Source of the DNA: an uncultured Mailhella sp. | GTDB lineage: Bacteria > Desulfobacterota > Desulfovibrionia > Desulfovibrionales > Desulfovibrionaceae | Length of the DNA: 64,000 nucleotides | NCBI RefSeq assembly: GCF_963931295.1 | Contig: NZ_OZ007001.1 | Span: 1,487,137-1,551,136, forward strand | Reading direction: 5' to 3' | Shown: positions 35,544-45,196 of the stretch, one piece after another | Numbering within the stretch: position 1 is the first letter of the stretch | Layout of the letters: the number at the start of each line of letters is the position of its first letter | Position numbers and translations under genes: made by a program | Notes under the pieces: generated by a model | What the model was told of the DNA's origin: nothing | The model's database searches: none | The model's input: the letters and a program-made list of their open reading frames with translations, nothing else

Positions 35544-36107
35544 TTAAGCGTACCAGCGCGCAATCATTTCCAGAGCGCGGCGCGCGCTCTCTGCGGGAGA
35601 AACCCCGGCCGAGCTCACCACAAAGGAGGCATAACGGCGATACAGAGCTTCGCGCTCAAGAAAGAGATCTTCCACGGTCTGCCCTGGAGCGATGGCCAGC
35701 CCGCGATCGGGATTGCGGGCGATGCGCTCAAGAACCACGTTCATGGGCGCTTCAAGATAGATCACGGGCCCCAGGGAGGCCAGGTGTTCCATGGTGGAGG
35801 CGCGATACACCACGCTGCCCCCCGTGGCGATGACCGTGCGGCACAGCCGCAGACGTCCCACGATTTCGGCTTCGACGTTGATGAAGTCTTCCTTGCTCAT
35901 GGCGTCGGCCACGGTCTGGAGAGACGCGGCGAACGCCGCTTCGATGACGTGGTCGCAGTCCACGAAGGCCCAGTCAAGCGAACGCGCCACAAGGCGGCCC
36001 ACCGTGGTTTTGCCCGCTCCGGCCATGCCTATGAGCGTGATGCAGCCGTTTTCAGGAATGGAAGGCAGAGACGATGTGTTTTTCTGCTCGGACGAAGGTT
36101 CCGTCAT
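35544..36107 (-). CDS. aroK: Shikimate kinase
   Basis: This 187-residue kinase phosphorylates shikimate in aromatic amino acid synthesis. The P-loop is LIGMAGAGKTTVGR, followed by FVDCDHVIE, VIATGGSVVY and ERIARNPDRGL. An N-terminal extension of about 20 residues precedes the P-loop. It stands alone between skp and the DMT exporter gene. Confidence 0.9.
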   Translation of the reverse strand: MTEPSSEQKNTSSLPSIPENGCITLIGMAGAGKTTVGRLVARSLDWAFVDCDHVIEAAFAASLQTVADAMSKEDFINVEAEIVGRLRLCRTVIATGGSVVYRASTMEHLASLGPVIYLEAPMNVVLERIARNPDRGLAIAPGQTVEDLFLEREALYRRYASFVVSSAGVSPAESARRALEMIARWYA

Positions 36108-36260
36108 AATGATGTTCCGGGCGAAAGCCTGTTTTTGCAGCGCAATATCGCGCTGTTTTTCACCTTGGCTATACGCCGCGCGCGCCAGGATTGCAAATGC
36201 GAATGCGCGCCGTCCGAAAAAGGCCGAGGAAAGCCGGAGGATTACGCCCGAAACAAAAGG

Positions 36261-37136
36261 TCAGCTCTTCTTTTCCGTGGAGGAAATGACCACGCCGGAA
36301 AGCGCAAGGGCCACGCAGAGCACCTGCGGAACGTTGAGTCTTTCGCCGAGAAGAACGTAGGCGAAAATCAGGGTGAACATGGGAATGAGATTGCCGAACA
36401 GCGACACGATGCCCGCTTCCAGATGCTTGAGCGAAAGATTGAGCAGCATATAGGCCAGGATTCCCACGCCGATGCCCATGTACAGCAGACCGCCGAGCGC
36501 GGGCAGCGTGACGTTCTGCGGCAGCGACGAGGTGAGCAGAAACGGCGAGAATGCAATGGCGCCGCCGATGGCCTGAATGGCGGAAATGCTGAGGAAGGAA
36601 TAACGGCGGGCGATGAAGCGCGCGCACACCGCGTAACCGGTGGAGGAAAGCACGGCGCCGAACATGAGCAGGTTGCCGAGCAGAGGATTGGAGGCCTTGG
36701 CGTCGCCTTCGGCAAAGTACGAGGAGCCGGCCACGCCGATCACGGCCAGAACAATGGCGAGCACGGTGCGCTTCGTAAGCTTTTCCTTCAGGAAGAGCCA
36801 CGCCGCCACCGCCGTGCATAGCGGAAAGCACGCCGCGATGACGCCGCCCTGCGAGGCCGTGGTGTACTTCATGGAAAACGTCTCGCACAAGAAAAACAGG
36901 CACGGCTCGAACATGACCAGGAGCAGCAGATATTTCCAGTCGCCCTTTTCATAGGGCATGTGCCGCCACTTGGGAAAAAGCGCAAGATAGAACAGCGCGG
37001 CAAAGGCCACTCGGGCATAAACCACATGCAGAACCGTGAAGGACTCGAACGCGTACTTCATGGCGATCATGCCGCCGCCCCACAGCGCGTAGCAGACCAC
37101 AAGCAGCAGCATGACCATTCTGGGCGAGAACACCAT
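36261..37136 (-). CDS. EamA/DMT-family membrane transporter
   Basis: This 291-residue inner-membrane protein has two repeats of about five hydrophobic segments, typical of drug/metabolite transporters. Examples are WGGGMIAMKYAFESFTVLH in the first repeat and GIVSLFGNLIPMFTLIFAYVLLGE in the second. The start at 37136 has a perfect AGGAGG upstream; a longer frame exists but lacks such a site. Many of these proteins export amino acids or other metabolites; the substrate is unknown. Confidence 0.88.
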   Translation of the reverse strand: MVFSPRMVMLLLVVCYALWGGGMIAMKYAFESFTVLHVVYARVAFAALFYLALFPKWRHMPYEKGDWKYLLLLVMFEPCLFFLCETFSMKYTTASQGGVIAACFPLCTAVAAWLFLKEKLTKRTVLAIVLAVIGVAGSSYFAEGDAKASNPLLGNLLMFGAVLSSTGYAVCARFIARRYSFLSISAIQAIGGAIAFSPFLLTSSLPQNVTLPALGGLLYMGIGVGILAYMLLNLSLKHLEAGIVSLFGNLIPMFTLIFAYVLLGERLNVPQVLCVALALSGVVISSTEKKS

Positions 37137-37350
37137 GACAAACCTCCTGATGGAACTTCTTCCATCATACGGCGTTCCCGGAATAATTCTGACGCATGTG
37201 CGGCATTTTTCGCACTTCGGGCCTGCGCGCCGTGAAAAGAGCATGCGCGGCGCGCCCTGTCTTCAAGTCTGTCGGAACATTTGCCCATCCCCGCATCGAC
37301 TTTTGCCGGGGGAGACTTCGCCGGGCGCCCTTTTCCGGCAGGCGAGGAGC

Positions 37351-37384
37351 AAAAAAAAGAGCCCGCCGAAAAACGACGGGCTCC
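37351..37384 (-). terminator. Terminator of rplM-rpsI
   Basis: On the minus strand GGGAGCCCGTCG and CGGCGGGCTC pair across TTTTT, then T8. It begins about 22 bases after the rpsI stop. Confidence 0.92.
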
Positions 37385-37405
37385 CACATGGCGAGAATCG
37401 GAAGA

Positions 37406-37798
37406 TTAACGCTTGGAGTACTGGTAACGGGCGCGGGCAGCAGCAAGACCGTACTTCTTACGTTCCTTCTTACGGGCATCGCGGGTCAGCAGGCCGGCAT
37501 GCTTCAGGGTGCCGCGCAGGGCGGGATCGGCCTGGAGCAGAGCACGGGAAATGCCGAGGCGCACGGCTTCGGCCTGACCGGAAATGCCGCCGCCGCACAC
37601 GTTGACCTTGATGTCGTACTGTTCGGCGAGCTTGGTGAGGGCAAGAGGCTGACGGACGATCATCTGCAGGGTCTTGCGGGGGAAATACTGATCCATGGGA
37701 CGGCCGTTGATTTCAATCTGGCCGGAACCGGGATAAAGACGGGTACGGGCAATAGCGGTCTTGCGGCGGCCGGTGCCGTAATCAAAAGTGCTGGACAT
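37406..37798 (-). CDS. rpsI: 30S ribosomal protein S9
   Basis: This 130-residue ribosomal protein reaches the P-site tRNA with its C-terminal SKR, which is present. The [19 protein letters not shown] start and [19 protein letters not shown] match the family. It lies ten bases after rplM in the standard pair. Confidence 0.96.
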   Translation of the reverse strand: MSSTFDYGTGRRKTAIARTRLYPGSGQIEINGRPMDQYFPRKTLQMIVRQPLALTKLAEQYDIKVNVCGGGISGQAEAVRLGISRALLQADPALRGTLKHAGLLTRDARKKERKKYGLAAARARYQYSKR

Positions 37799-37808
37799 GG
37801 CTGGACTC

Positions 37809-38243
37809 CTACTTCTCAAAAGTCAGCGGCTTGGGGGCCTGAGCGGCGTGAGGATGTTCGGCGCCGGCGTAAATCTTCAGTTTCTTCAGCATGGCGCGGC
37901 CAAGACGGTTCTTGGGCAGCATGCCGCGAACGGCCTTGCGGAGCACTTCTTCAGGCTTGGAGGCAAGCAGCTTTTCGAGGCTGATTTCCTTGAGGCCGCC
38001 AACCCAGCCGGAGTGGCTGTAGTAGAGCTTGTCGTGCATCTTGGTGCCGGTCACGCGAATCTTTTCGCAGTTGATCACAACGATGAAATCGCCGTTGTCC
38101 ATGTGAGGAGCGAATTCAGGCTTGTGCTTGCCGCGCAGACGATGAGCGATCTGAGCGGCGAGACGGCCAAGGATCTGATCTTCGGCGTCAACCAGATACC
38201 ACTGACGGTCGATGTCGGCCGGGGTCGGGCTGAAAGTTTTCAT
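37809..38243 (-). CDS. rplM: 50S ribosomal protein L13
   Basis: This 144-residue large-subunit protein shows [37 protein letters not shown] and [19 protein letters not shown]. The start ATG at 38243 has GGAGA a short way upstream. It is first in the rplM-rpsI pair; the 260 bases upstream probably hold its promoter. Confidence 0.96.
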   Translation of the reverse strand: MKTFSPTPADIDRQWYLVDAEDQILGRLAAQIAHRLRGKHKPEFAPHMDNGDFIVVINCEKIRVTGTKMHDKLYYSHSGWVGGLKEISLEKLLASKPEEVLRKAVRGMLPKNRLGRAMLKKLKIYAGAEHPHAAQAPKPLTFEK

Positions 38244-38510
38244 GAAAATATCTCCTGTCCCGCGCAGAGCGGAACCGCATGAGTGTGCCGTTGAAGAGGC
38301 GTAGTCACAAAAAGGCTTCCCGCCAGAAGCCGGAAGCACATTCCTCGTTACACTGTTCCTTTTTCAAGGGAAACCGGAGCCATTCCGCCCGCAACGGGGA
38401 GCCGGCGAAACGCGCCTTGGGAGCGGCTACCAGACCGCCGTTCCCTTGCCAGAACGTTTGAAACAAGGTATCTGCCATAAAATGAAAGTTTAAGCAAGTG
38501 AGGAATGGCC

Positions 38511-39761
38511 ATGCGGAGCATCAGAAAAAGCCTTCTCCAGTTCATTTTCTCGGGAGCCAGCATGCGGCGGTGGAACGACAAGCTGCGTCCCGTGGAACTT
38601 TTCGAGCTGGACAAGCAGGCGCACAAGATGATCGCAGCCTTTCTTCTCTGGCAGCAGAACACCGCCGGCATGAGCGACGAAGAGCAGCGCCGCATCGGCA
38701 TCGACATCATTGAAGGCGGCATTTTCGACTATTTCTACAGGCTCATCATCACCGACATCAAGCCGCCGGTGTTCTACCGCATCAAGGCCAACAGCGAACA
38801 CTACCGCGAGCTCACCGCCTGGACGCTCAAAGAACTCGAACCCCGCATCCGCCCGCTGGACGAAGACTTCTGGCAGCGCCTCACGGCCTATCATTCCCGC
38901 CCGGCGGAAGAGAGCAACGCCCTGAGCGACCGCATCCTCAGCGCAGCCCACATGTACGCCTCCCGCTGGGAATTCTGCCTCATCGAACCGCTGAACGGCT
39001 TCGACGAGGAAATCAAGGAAATAGGCCCGTCGTTCAACAAGCGCCTGCTCGCGCTCAAGGACGTGGACGGCGTCAACGAACTGCTCGCCGGTTCGGGCAC
39101 CGCGCTCGCCCGCATGGCCAATCTCTGCGGGCAGCTCCGCTTCCAGATCCGCTGGGCCCAGACGCCGCGCGTGCCCGCCACCTCGGTGCTGGGGCACATG
39201 TTCATCGTGGCCGTGTATTCCTATCTGTTCAGCCTCTACCTCGACGGCTGCCCCCAGCGCCGCATCAACGATTTCTACTGCGGCCTGTTCCACGATCTCG
39301 CCGAACTGCTCACCCGCGACATCATCACGCCGGTCAAGCGCTCCGTGGCCCAGCTGCCGGAAATCATCCATCAGTACGAAGACGAGGAACTGCACAGCAA
39401 GATTCTCGATCCGCTGGAACAGGAAGGCTACGGACACATCCGGGAACGCCTCGACTACTACCTCGGCCTGACCACCAAGTCGGAATTCCACGACACCTTC
39501 CGCACCGATCAGGGCATTCAGAAGGCGGACGGTTTCGCCGATCTCCAGGCCCGCTGCAACGACGACCGCTTCGATCCCAAGGACGGCCAGCTCATCAAGG
39601 CCTGCGACAATCTGGCCGCTTTCATCGAGGCCTACAGCTCCATCCACAACGGCCTCGGATCTCCCCATCTCTACGAGGCCATGGCCCGCATGCGCCGCGA
39701 CATCAGCGCCATCCGCCTCGGCTCCTTCAGTCTGGCTCCGCTGCTGGCCGACTTCGACTAG
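38511..39761 (+). CDS. HD-domain protein of unknown function
   Basis: This 416-residue protein has an HD phosphohydrolase-like core. TSVLGHMFIVAVYSYLF and CGLFHDLAELLTRDIITPVKR (residues about 225-265) give the His, His-Asp and likely Asp pattern. The region around EDEELHSKILDPLEQ may be a continuation. The ATG at 38511 is preferred to 38505 because GAGG is then seven bases away. The rest of the sequence is not familiar to me. Many HD proteins hydrolyse nucleotides, but no substrate can be assigned. Confidence 0.7.
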   Translation: MRSIRKSLLQFIFSGASMRRWNDKLRPVELFELDKQAHKMIAAFLLWQQNTAGMSDEEQRRIGIDIIEGGIFDYFYRLIITDIKPPVFYRIKANSEHYRELTAWTLKELEPRIRPLDEDFWQRLTAYHSRPAEESNALSDRILSAAHMYASRWEFCLIEPLNGFDEEIKEIGPSFNKRLLALKDVDGVNELLAGSGTALARMANLCGQLRFQIRWAQTPRVPATSVLGHMFIVAVYSYLFSLYLDGCPQRRINDFYCGLFHDLAELLTRDIITPVKRSVAQLPEIIHQYEDEELHSKILDPLEQEGYGHIRERLDYYLGLTTKSEFHDTFRTDQGIQKADGFADLQARCNDDRFDPKDGQLIKACDNLAAFIEAYSSIHNGLGSPHLYEAMARMRRDISAIRLGSFSLAPLLADFD

Positions 39762-40031
39762 CCTCCGGCCTCTTCGCATCCTCTTCGTTCCGCCTTCGCC
39801 TGCCCGAAGGAGACCTTCCGACAATCCTCCCTTCCGCCGGATCAGCGCAGCGCCTCAGCCGGCGACGCGGCTTCTCGCAGCCGCACTCTCCTCCGCCCCG
39901 ATCTCTGCAAAGCCCTGCGCACGGACGACGCGGCGCGTCATCCGCAGGCGTCCACTCTCCGCGCCCATCAACGCCCAATGACGGCCTGCGCACAGCGCGG
40001 ACGTGTTCCGCTCCTTTCCCCCGCGCTTCAG

Positions 40032-40063
40032 AAAAAACACCCCGAAAGAAAACTTTCGGGGTG
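40032..40063 (-). terminator. Terminator of the NhaC gene
   Basis: Arms CACCCCGAAAG (40038-40048) and CTTTCGGGGTG (40053-40063) pair perfectly across AAAA. The minus strand then reads T6. It lies about 110 bases after the stop of the antiporter gene. Confidence 0.92.
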
Positions 40064-40175
40064 CCAGGGTACTCCGTGCAGGAGGTTACGGAGTAATGTT
40101 TTCCACCGGCGGCAAATGCGCCGGATGGTCGCTTTTTAAGGCGGAGTCCAAAGACTCCGCCCTGCGTGCCGAACG

Positions 40176-41573
40176 CTACGCGGCCTCGCTTTGTTCGCCC
40201 ATGTCGTACTTGCGGTTCCAGCCGGTGACGGCGGAGAAGATCAGCACGAGGAGCAGAGCCCAGGAATACGGGTTGTAAAGCGCGGCGCTGATGCCGGGCG
40301 CGGGAATGCCGTAGCCTTCGGCCGCACTGTAGAGCGCGCCGTACCAGGCCGCCACGGCGATGTGCCAGGGCAGCGTGAAGAATAAGCTGCACACGGCGCA
40401 GTCCATGAGGTTGGCGCGACGGGCGGCCGCGAGCTTGAACTTTTCGCCGATGGGACGCACCAGCGTGGGACCGACAAGCAGTTCGGCCGGGGCGTTGGCG
40501 GAAATCGGAATGGATGCCAGCACCGTGACGCCGACAATGAACAGTTCCGCCTGACGCACGGAGGAAACCAGCGTGCTGTGGGCGAAGTCGAGGATGCGGC
40601 GCATGATGCCGCTTTCCACGAGGATCTGCGTGACCGCCAGAATCAGAATGGCGAAAATGATGGCGCCGACCACGCTGTCCACGCCGTCCTGAATGAGGCC
40701 GGTGGACGCGCCGCTCTTGGCCGGAACGCTGAAGATGGCGCCGAGAGGAATGTTGCCGATGAGCACGCCGATGACGGCCGCCGTCACGTTGCCGTAAATA
40801 AGCGATTCGATGATGTGGCGTCCCGCCAGGGCGGAAACGACCACCACGGCCAGCGCCACCAGCATGAATATGCCGGAAGGATTCAGATTGGCGTGAATTT
40901 CAGGCAGCGAGCTCACCTGACCGCCTCCGCCGAAGATCAGGAAGATCACGGCGCTCACGGCCGCGGCGGTAATGGACAGCGGGAAGCGGCTGCGCACCAC
41001 GTCCTTCATTCTCGCGCCCTGCGTATAGGCGGAAACGATGGTGGTGTCGGAAATGGGAGCCAGGTTGTCGCCGAAGGCCGCGCCGGAAAGAATGGCCAGG
41101 CCCAGCATGGCCGGATCGGAGCCGAGAAAATACCCCGCCGGATAAAGCACGGGAGCCAGCGCAATGCAGGTGCCGGTGCTCGTGCCCGTGCCGAGCGCGA
41201 AGAGCATGGCCGCAAAGAACACCAGCAGCGTGAAGATGGAGCCCTGCGCGCCCGTAGTCATGCCCATCCAGAGCAGACCGTTGACCAGACCGCCGGCAGC
41301 CATGAGCTTGCCGAACACGCCTGCAAACAGCCACGCCGTCACAATGACGATGCCCGTCTTGTCGCTGATGCCGCGCATGGCGGCCTTGCAGTACTCCTCT
41401 TTGTTTCTGGCAAAGAACAGGCCCACGCAGAGTGCAAGCCAGGCGCAGGCCCAGAACGGCTTGGTGCCGCCGCGCTCGGCCACGGACAGCCAGACAAGAC
41501 CGGCCACCAGCACCAGCAGCGGCACCAGTCCGCCGAGGAGCCCGCCATACATGTCGAGTTTCTTTTCCTCCAT
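40176..41573 (-). CDS. nhaC: NhaC-family Na+/H+ antiporter
   Basis: This 465-residue inner-membrane protein has about twelve hydrophobic segments and family motifs such as LFALGTGTSTGTCIALAPVLYPAG, SGAAFGDNLAPISDTTIVSAYTQG and ANAPAELLVGPTLVR. NhaC proteins exchange sodium and protons, and some carry malate or lactate with sodium. It neighbours an exported amidase, whose product could matter for ion balance, but no coupling is evident. A transcript terminator lies on each side. Confidence 0.9.
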   Translation of the reverse strand: MEEKKLDMYGGLLGGLVPLLVLVAGLVWLSVAERGGTKPFWACAWLALCVGLFFARNKEEYCKAAMRGISDKTGIVIVTAWLFAGVFGKLMAAGGLVNGLLWMGMTTGAQGSIFTLLVFFAAMLFALGTGTSTGTCIALAPVLYPAGYFLGSDPAMLGLAILSGAAFGDNLAPISDTTIVSAYTQGARMKDVVRSRFPLSITAAAVSAVIFLIFGGGGQVSSLPEIHANLNPSGIFMLVALAVVVVSALAGRHIIESLIYGNVTAAVIGVLIGNIPLGAIFSVPAKSGASTGLIQDGVDSVVGAIIFAILILAVTQILVESGIMRRILDFAHSTLVSSVRQAELFIVGVTVLASIPISANAPAELLVGPTLVRPIGEKFKLAAARRANLMDCAVCSLFFTLPWHIAVAAWYGALYSAAEGYGIPAPGISAALYNPYSWALLLVLIFSAVTGWNRKYDMGEQSEAA

Positions 41574-41690
41574 GCCAATTACTCCTTGTTATGAGTTCCC
41601 TCCCAGGGCGAGCTTCAAAATTTAGCTATAAAAATTAAATAATTTTAATATGATCTATGCTTTGTCGATTGTTGACAATGATATCCCGAG

Positions 41691-41729
41691 AAAAAGGCAA
41701 AAGCAAGGGAAAACCCCTGGCTTTTGCCT
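41691..41729 (-). terminator. Terminator of the formamidase gene
   Basis: On the minus strand AGGCAAAAGCCAGGGG pairs with CCCTTGCTTTTGCCT, followed by TTTTT (the A5 run at 41691-41695). It lies about 145 bases downstream of the formamidase stop; an extra hairpin at 41812-41855 lies between. Confidence 0.85.
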
Positions 41730-41874
41730 GAATTATGAAAAAAAACCAATATATTGCTATTTCGACGCGGAGCTTTTGCTCCGATGCCCTGCGGCGCAGC
41801 GTATCAGGGCAGGCGTCCCGGCGATGAGCGCTTCATGCGCACTTTCCGGGACGCCTGTCTCCTGCGCCCGCACG

Positions 41875-43002
41875 CTACGCAAGATAGCTCACTGCGCCGT
41901 CCTCATTCCAGAATTTGCCGAGCTTGCCGGCACCGATCAGCGACTTGGGAATGGCTCCATAAATGCCCTTCACACCGTTGACCACCTGGGCCACCTTGAA
42001 GTCCACGCCCATGCTGCACAGCACCAGCGCTTCGTTGAAGCTCATGCCGTTCTTTTCCGCAATGAAGTGCGCCGCTTCCATGATGGCCTGACGGGAAGCC
42101 CGAAGCAGTTCTTCATTGAGGCCCATGACCAGATAATGGGTGGGCGTTTCGCCTATGGGCATGCTGAGCTTCCAGTTCTTGTGCAGAATGAACTGCACTC
42201 TGCCGGTCATGGAAGTTTCAATGGCCGTAACGCTCACCTCGCCGTCGCCCTGCGCGGCATGGGCGTCGCCCGTGTAGTACAAAGCGCCGTCCACCTGCAC
42301 GGGAAGATATACCGACGTCCCCTTGGTCAGGGCCTTGATGTCCATGTTGCCGCCGAACACGGAAGGCGGCGCGGAAGCCGCCAGAGCGGTGGGGGAAACG
42401 CCCATGACGCCGAAGAAGGGATTGAGCGGAATATTGAGGTTCTTGTACTTGCCCACCTTTTTGGCCTTGTCGTACTCAATGCGGAAGGAGGTGGTTTCCT
42501 TCACCTCATACGGAACGCCGCCGGCTCCGGGACGAGCCACGACGTTGCCGAAATCCGTGGTCAGGAAGGTGTCGAGAATGCGCACTTCCAGCACGTCGCC
42601 GGGCTTGGCGCCGTTGATGCGGATGGGGCCCGTCAGAACATGATTGCCGGGACTGCATGATCTCTTCAAACCTTCGGAAGCCAGAATGCGATAAATAATG
42701 GGATCGTCCGTCGACAGGGAATACCTCTTCACATAGTCGGCAAACGTGCCCGCGATGCCCAGCATGCTCACGGTCTCAATATCGACCACGGCTCCGGAAT
42801 CCACGGAAAGCACAGGCTTTTTGTCGGGAGAGAGGCCGCCCTTGATCAGATTCTTGATGTCGGCGGGAACATAGTAATCGGCCTTGGGAGAAGACGCTGC
42901 TGCCGAGGCCCGGCGCACGTTCATGGTGGTATCGAACGCAGAGGCCAGAAGCATGCCCGAAGCCCCTATGCCTGCACAACGGATGAATTCTCTTCTGTTC
43001 AT
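41875..43002 (-). CDS. Tat-exported acetamidase/formamidase-family protein
   Basis: This 375-residue enzyme of the FmdA/AmdA family releases ammonia from simple amides. It opens with a twin-arginine signal (MNRREFIRCAGIGASGMLLA); the mature part starts near residue 35. Family motifs are GNHVLTGPIRINGAKPGDVL, GDAHAAQGDGEVSVTAIE and GMSFNEALVLCSMGVDFKV. The start at 43002 follows AAGGAGACTG. Export through Tat suggests a folded, metal-binding periplasmic enzyme, which is odd because the family is usually cytoplasmic. Confidence 0.85.
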   Translation of the reverse strand: MNRREFIRCAGIGASGMLLASAFDTTMNVRRASAAASSPKADYYVPADIKNLIKGGLSPDKKPVLSVDSGAVVDIETVSMLGIAGTFADYVKRYSLSTDDPIIYRILASEGLKRSCSPGNHVLTGPIRINGAKPGDVLEVRILDTFLTTDFGNVVARPGAGGVPYEVKETTSFRIEYDKAKKVGKYKNLNIPLNPFFGVMGVSPTALAASAPPSVFGGNMDIKALTKGTSVYLPVQVDGALYYTGDAHAAQGDGEVSVTAIETSMTGRVQFILHKNWKLSMPIGETPTHYLVMGLNEELLRASRQAIMEAAHFIAEKNGMSFNEALVLCSMGVDFKVAQVVNGVKGIYGAIPKSLIGAGKLGKFWNEDGAVSYLA

Positions 43003-43312
43003 GACAGTCTCCTTTGCTTGTTGATAATCAAGAAGCAAGAAGCATGCCAAACGTAATGATCATTATTTTCAAACAGTTATAATTTTTTACGCAACAATTG
43101 GTTGAAACACTTTTGTTGTTTGCCGCCATTCCAGGAACAATTTTAATCCGAAGCTGCCCGCGGCGGTCGCTTTTCCTTGTGCCGAGCGCGGAAATCTGCC
43201 GCAGCGCCCCTTTACGAATACAGATTTTATGCGTATTTAATGCTTGTTCCGCCTGCGAGAGCGACGGAAACGTGGTCTTTCTGACCCGCGTCAGCAAAGG
43301 CACCATCCGCAA

Positions 43313-43695
43313 GGGGGCGCATTGGTTTCGACGGGGATGCTGGAAGCCATGGTTGCAGGTCGAGGCGCCGCTGGCCTCGTAAAAAGCGGCAACAAAGTAA
43401 TTGCCAACAACGATTACGAATACGCCTACGCTGCGTAAGCAGCCGGGCATCCTGACGGCGCAAAGACCGTCACGCTGAAGCGGCCGACGTCCGATACGTC
43501 GCCGAAGCGCCAAGCTTATCGGGCTGGCGTGCGTCTGTTCCTTCCGGGGCGCACGCGAGGAGTCACGGCGGGATAACTGACGGACGCCCGTCTGCGGGCA
43601 AATCCCGAGGCGAAAACTCTGTACGCAGACTAAACCTGTAGAGGCCTTGCGCGGACCTTTCTCGGACGGGAGTTCGACTCTCCCCGCCTCCACCA
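43313..43695 (+). ncRNA. ssrA: tmRNA (SsrA)
   Basis: The 5' end GGGGGCGCATTGGTTTCGAC is the hallmark tmRNA start and pairs with the 3' CGCCTCC before ACCA (end 43695). The tag reading frame at 43403-43438 encodes ANNDYEYAYAA followed by TAA. The 3' T-arm GTTCGACTCTCC is present. With SmpB it rescues stalled ribosomes. The length is about 383 nt. The tag is close to those known from Desulfovibrio, which supports the host guess. Confidence 0.97.
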
Positions 43696-43708
43696 AAAAG
43701 TCAATAAA

Positions 43709-43727
43709 ATCCAATATGATATTGGAT
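43709..43727. repeat. Small perfect palindrome after tmRNA
   Basis: ATCCAATAT and ATATTGGAT are perfect nine-base arms around a single G, 14 bases after the tmRNA 3' end. It could be a recombination core or a binding site. Confidence 0.5.
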
Positions 43728-43730
43728 CAG

Positions 43731-43779
43731 AAAAACTCCCGATGTTCGGCGTGAAAGCGCTGTGCATCGGGAGTTTTTT
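43731..43779 (+). terminator. Terminator of tmRNA
   Basis: AAAAACTCCCGATG (43731-43744) pairs with CATCGGGAGTTTTT (43765 onward), with a T6 run. The other strand also reads a T run, so it may serve both tmRNA and the frameshifted gene that follows. Confidence 0.88.
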
Positions 43780-43812
43780 ATACCGTCGTTCACGACCTCA
43801 GCCGTCGGGCGG

Positions 43813-44334
43813 CTATTTCAGCGGTCTCGTGAACATGGACTTCCTGCTCCGTATGAATTCGGAAACATCCTCGTTCACGCGCTTCACCGTCATGCGCGTT
43901 TTTCCGCTGCCGCTGACGTTGACGTCGGGACTGCTGAAAACAACGGTAAGGGTATCTCCCGACAACGTTCCCGTCTCGTGCCCTTGGGATGGGAATCATT
44001 CCACGCGCCCTCCGAGACGTCGGCCACGCAGGTGGCAGAAAACGAAGTCGGCGTCCTTTTGGTAATCTTGAAGAGCAGGGCACCCTCTCCGTCACCGACA
44101 TAATACCGTATGAACTCTGTCCTTATCTATGGTCAGATAGTAATCATCGCCATTGACCGTAGTCGTAAGGCCCTGTGGTTCCGTATAATTTATGCCCGAA
44201 GACGCGGAAGATTGCGTCCCGTCCGCCGCACCGAGTATTTTTTCCGCAGAATCCAGCATGCCGTCCAGCGCTTCGAGAGTTCCGGCACACGCAGGCGTCG
44301 CAACCAGCAGGCCGAGGAAACACAACGCCGTCAT
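43813..44334 (-). pseudogene. Frameshifted gene for a small secreted protein
   Basis: A start at 44334 gives a signal-peptide-like opening MTALCFLGLLVATPACAG and an 80-residue frame stopping at 44092. Just after, a second frame reads on sensibly as RYYVGDGEGALLFKITKR and VADVSEGAWNDSHP. The original frame then resumes as GTLSGDTLTVVFSSPDV and ends DVSEFIRSRKSMFTRPLK at TAG 43813. Together this gives about 170 coherent residues with a +1 and a -1 shift, net in frame. I read it as one gene with two compensating shifts, or as sequence errors. The product is unknown to me. Confidence 0.6.
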
Positions 44335-44339
44335 TCATC

Positions 44340-45196
44340 TCTTAATTTTCCATCCTCCCTGAATATTTTGTAAAAACATTTCTTTCAAGAGCAACGGACT
44401 CTTGTTCTTCTCGACAGGTCAATCCAATGACCGCTCTCTGCCATGTACAGCAGCATTTCCGAAGCATAAAAGAGGCATTTTCAAAGCCCGGATCTCCTCA
44501 AAATGCACTTCTATTAATATCCGAGCCAGCGGCATCACAGAAGTTTTCCTGCAAGAGCAGCATGTCATAATGTCTCAAACTGCGTCACGACCGACATTTC
44601 CAGCCCCGCGCTCCTCCCACGGTCGATTCCGATGCATGCATCTGCCCGACTTCCCATGTCGCTTCCGGCAGCCCCCGCTTGTGCCTCGTCTTCCGAAGGG
44701 CAATCATTAACAACATCAATTACTCCACCTCTGACGGCGGCGTATGCGGAATATCCTTTTTTCTTGCGGGCAAGGCAGCACTCCCGTATTGCCGAAAGGT
44801 CTTTCTCTGTTCCGTCCCTTCCTTGCACTTTTAACAACTGACAATTCCACAAACAAAAAAAACTGGTTTATTCCCATGGGATAACGTTAAGCTCTGCTTC
44901 CCGGCTGAGAAGCGGCGGCTTCTCCCTCTTCAAAACCGGCATCCTTGCCGAAACGTCAGGAGGTATTCCATGCACGGTGCAAACAAAGCCCATCTGCCGC
45001 AACATTCCATTCCCAGGCCCCCTCGTCCTCCGTGCGTCGTTTTCCGTCCACCGGACGGTCCGCTCGAGCGATGCCGACGAACGTTCTCCGCAACTTTCAC
45101 GTCCGACGAGCATGACGGCCCCGAATTCACGGCCGACGTTGAAACAACACAGGCTCCCGTGAAACAACGCACCTCTATCTCAGGAGTTCCACCCCT
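44340..45196. other. Spacer with no clear gene, AT-richer
   Basis: No gene can be supported over about 850 bases between the frameshifted gene and the recombinase. Base composition is lower in GC than the genome average around 44340-44900. One minus-strand frame at 44565-44852 (95 residues, starting MWNCQLLKVQGRDG) is unlike anything I know and could be a gene remnant. The recombinase start at 45197 lies directly after GGAGTTCCACCCCT. Confidence 0.4.

Noticed and set aside
43028..43714. A minus-strand frame of 228 codons across tmRNA
   Set aside because: The region is clearly tmRNA on the plus strand, with matching ends and tag frame.
44565..44852. Possible 95-residue minus-strand gene
   Set aside because: No recognised domain, poor start context and position inside a likely decayed interval; noted only as a possible remnant.
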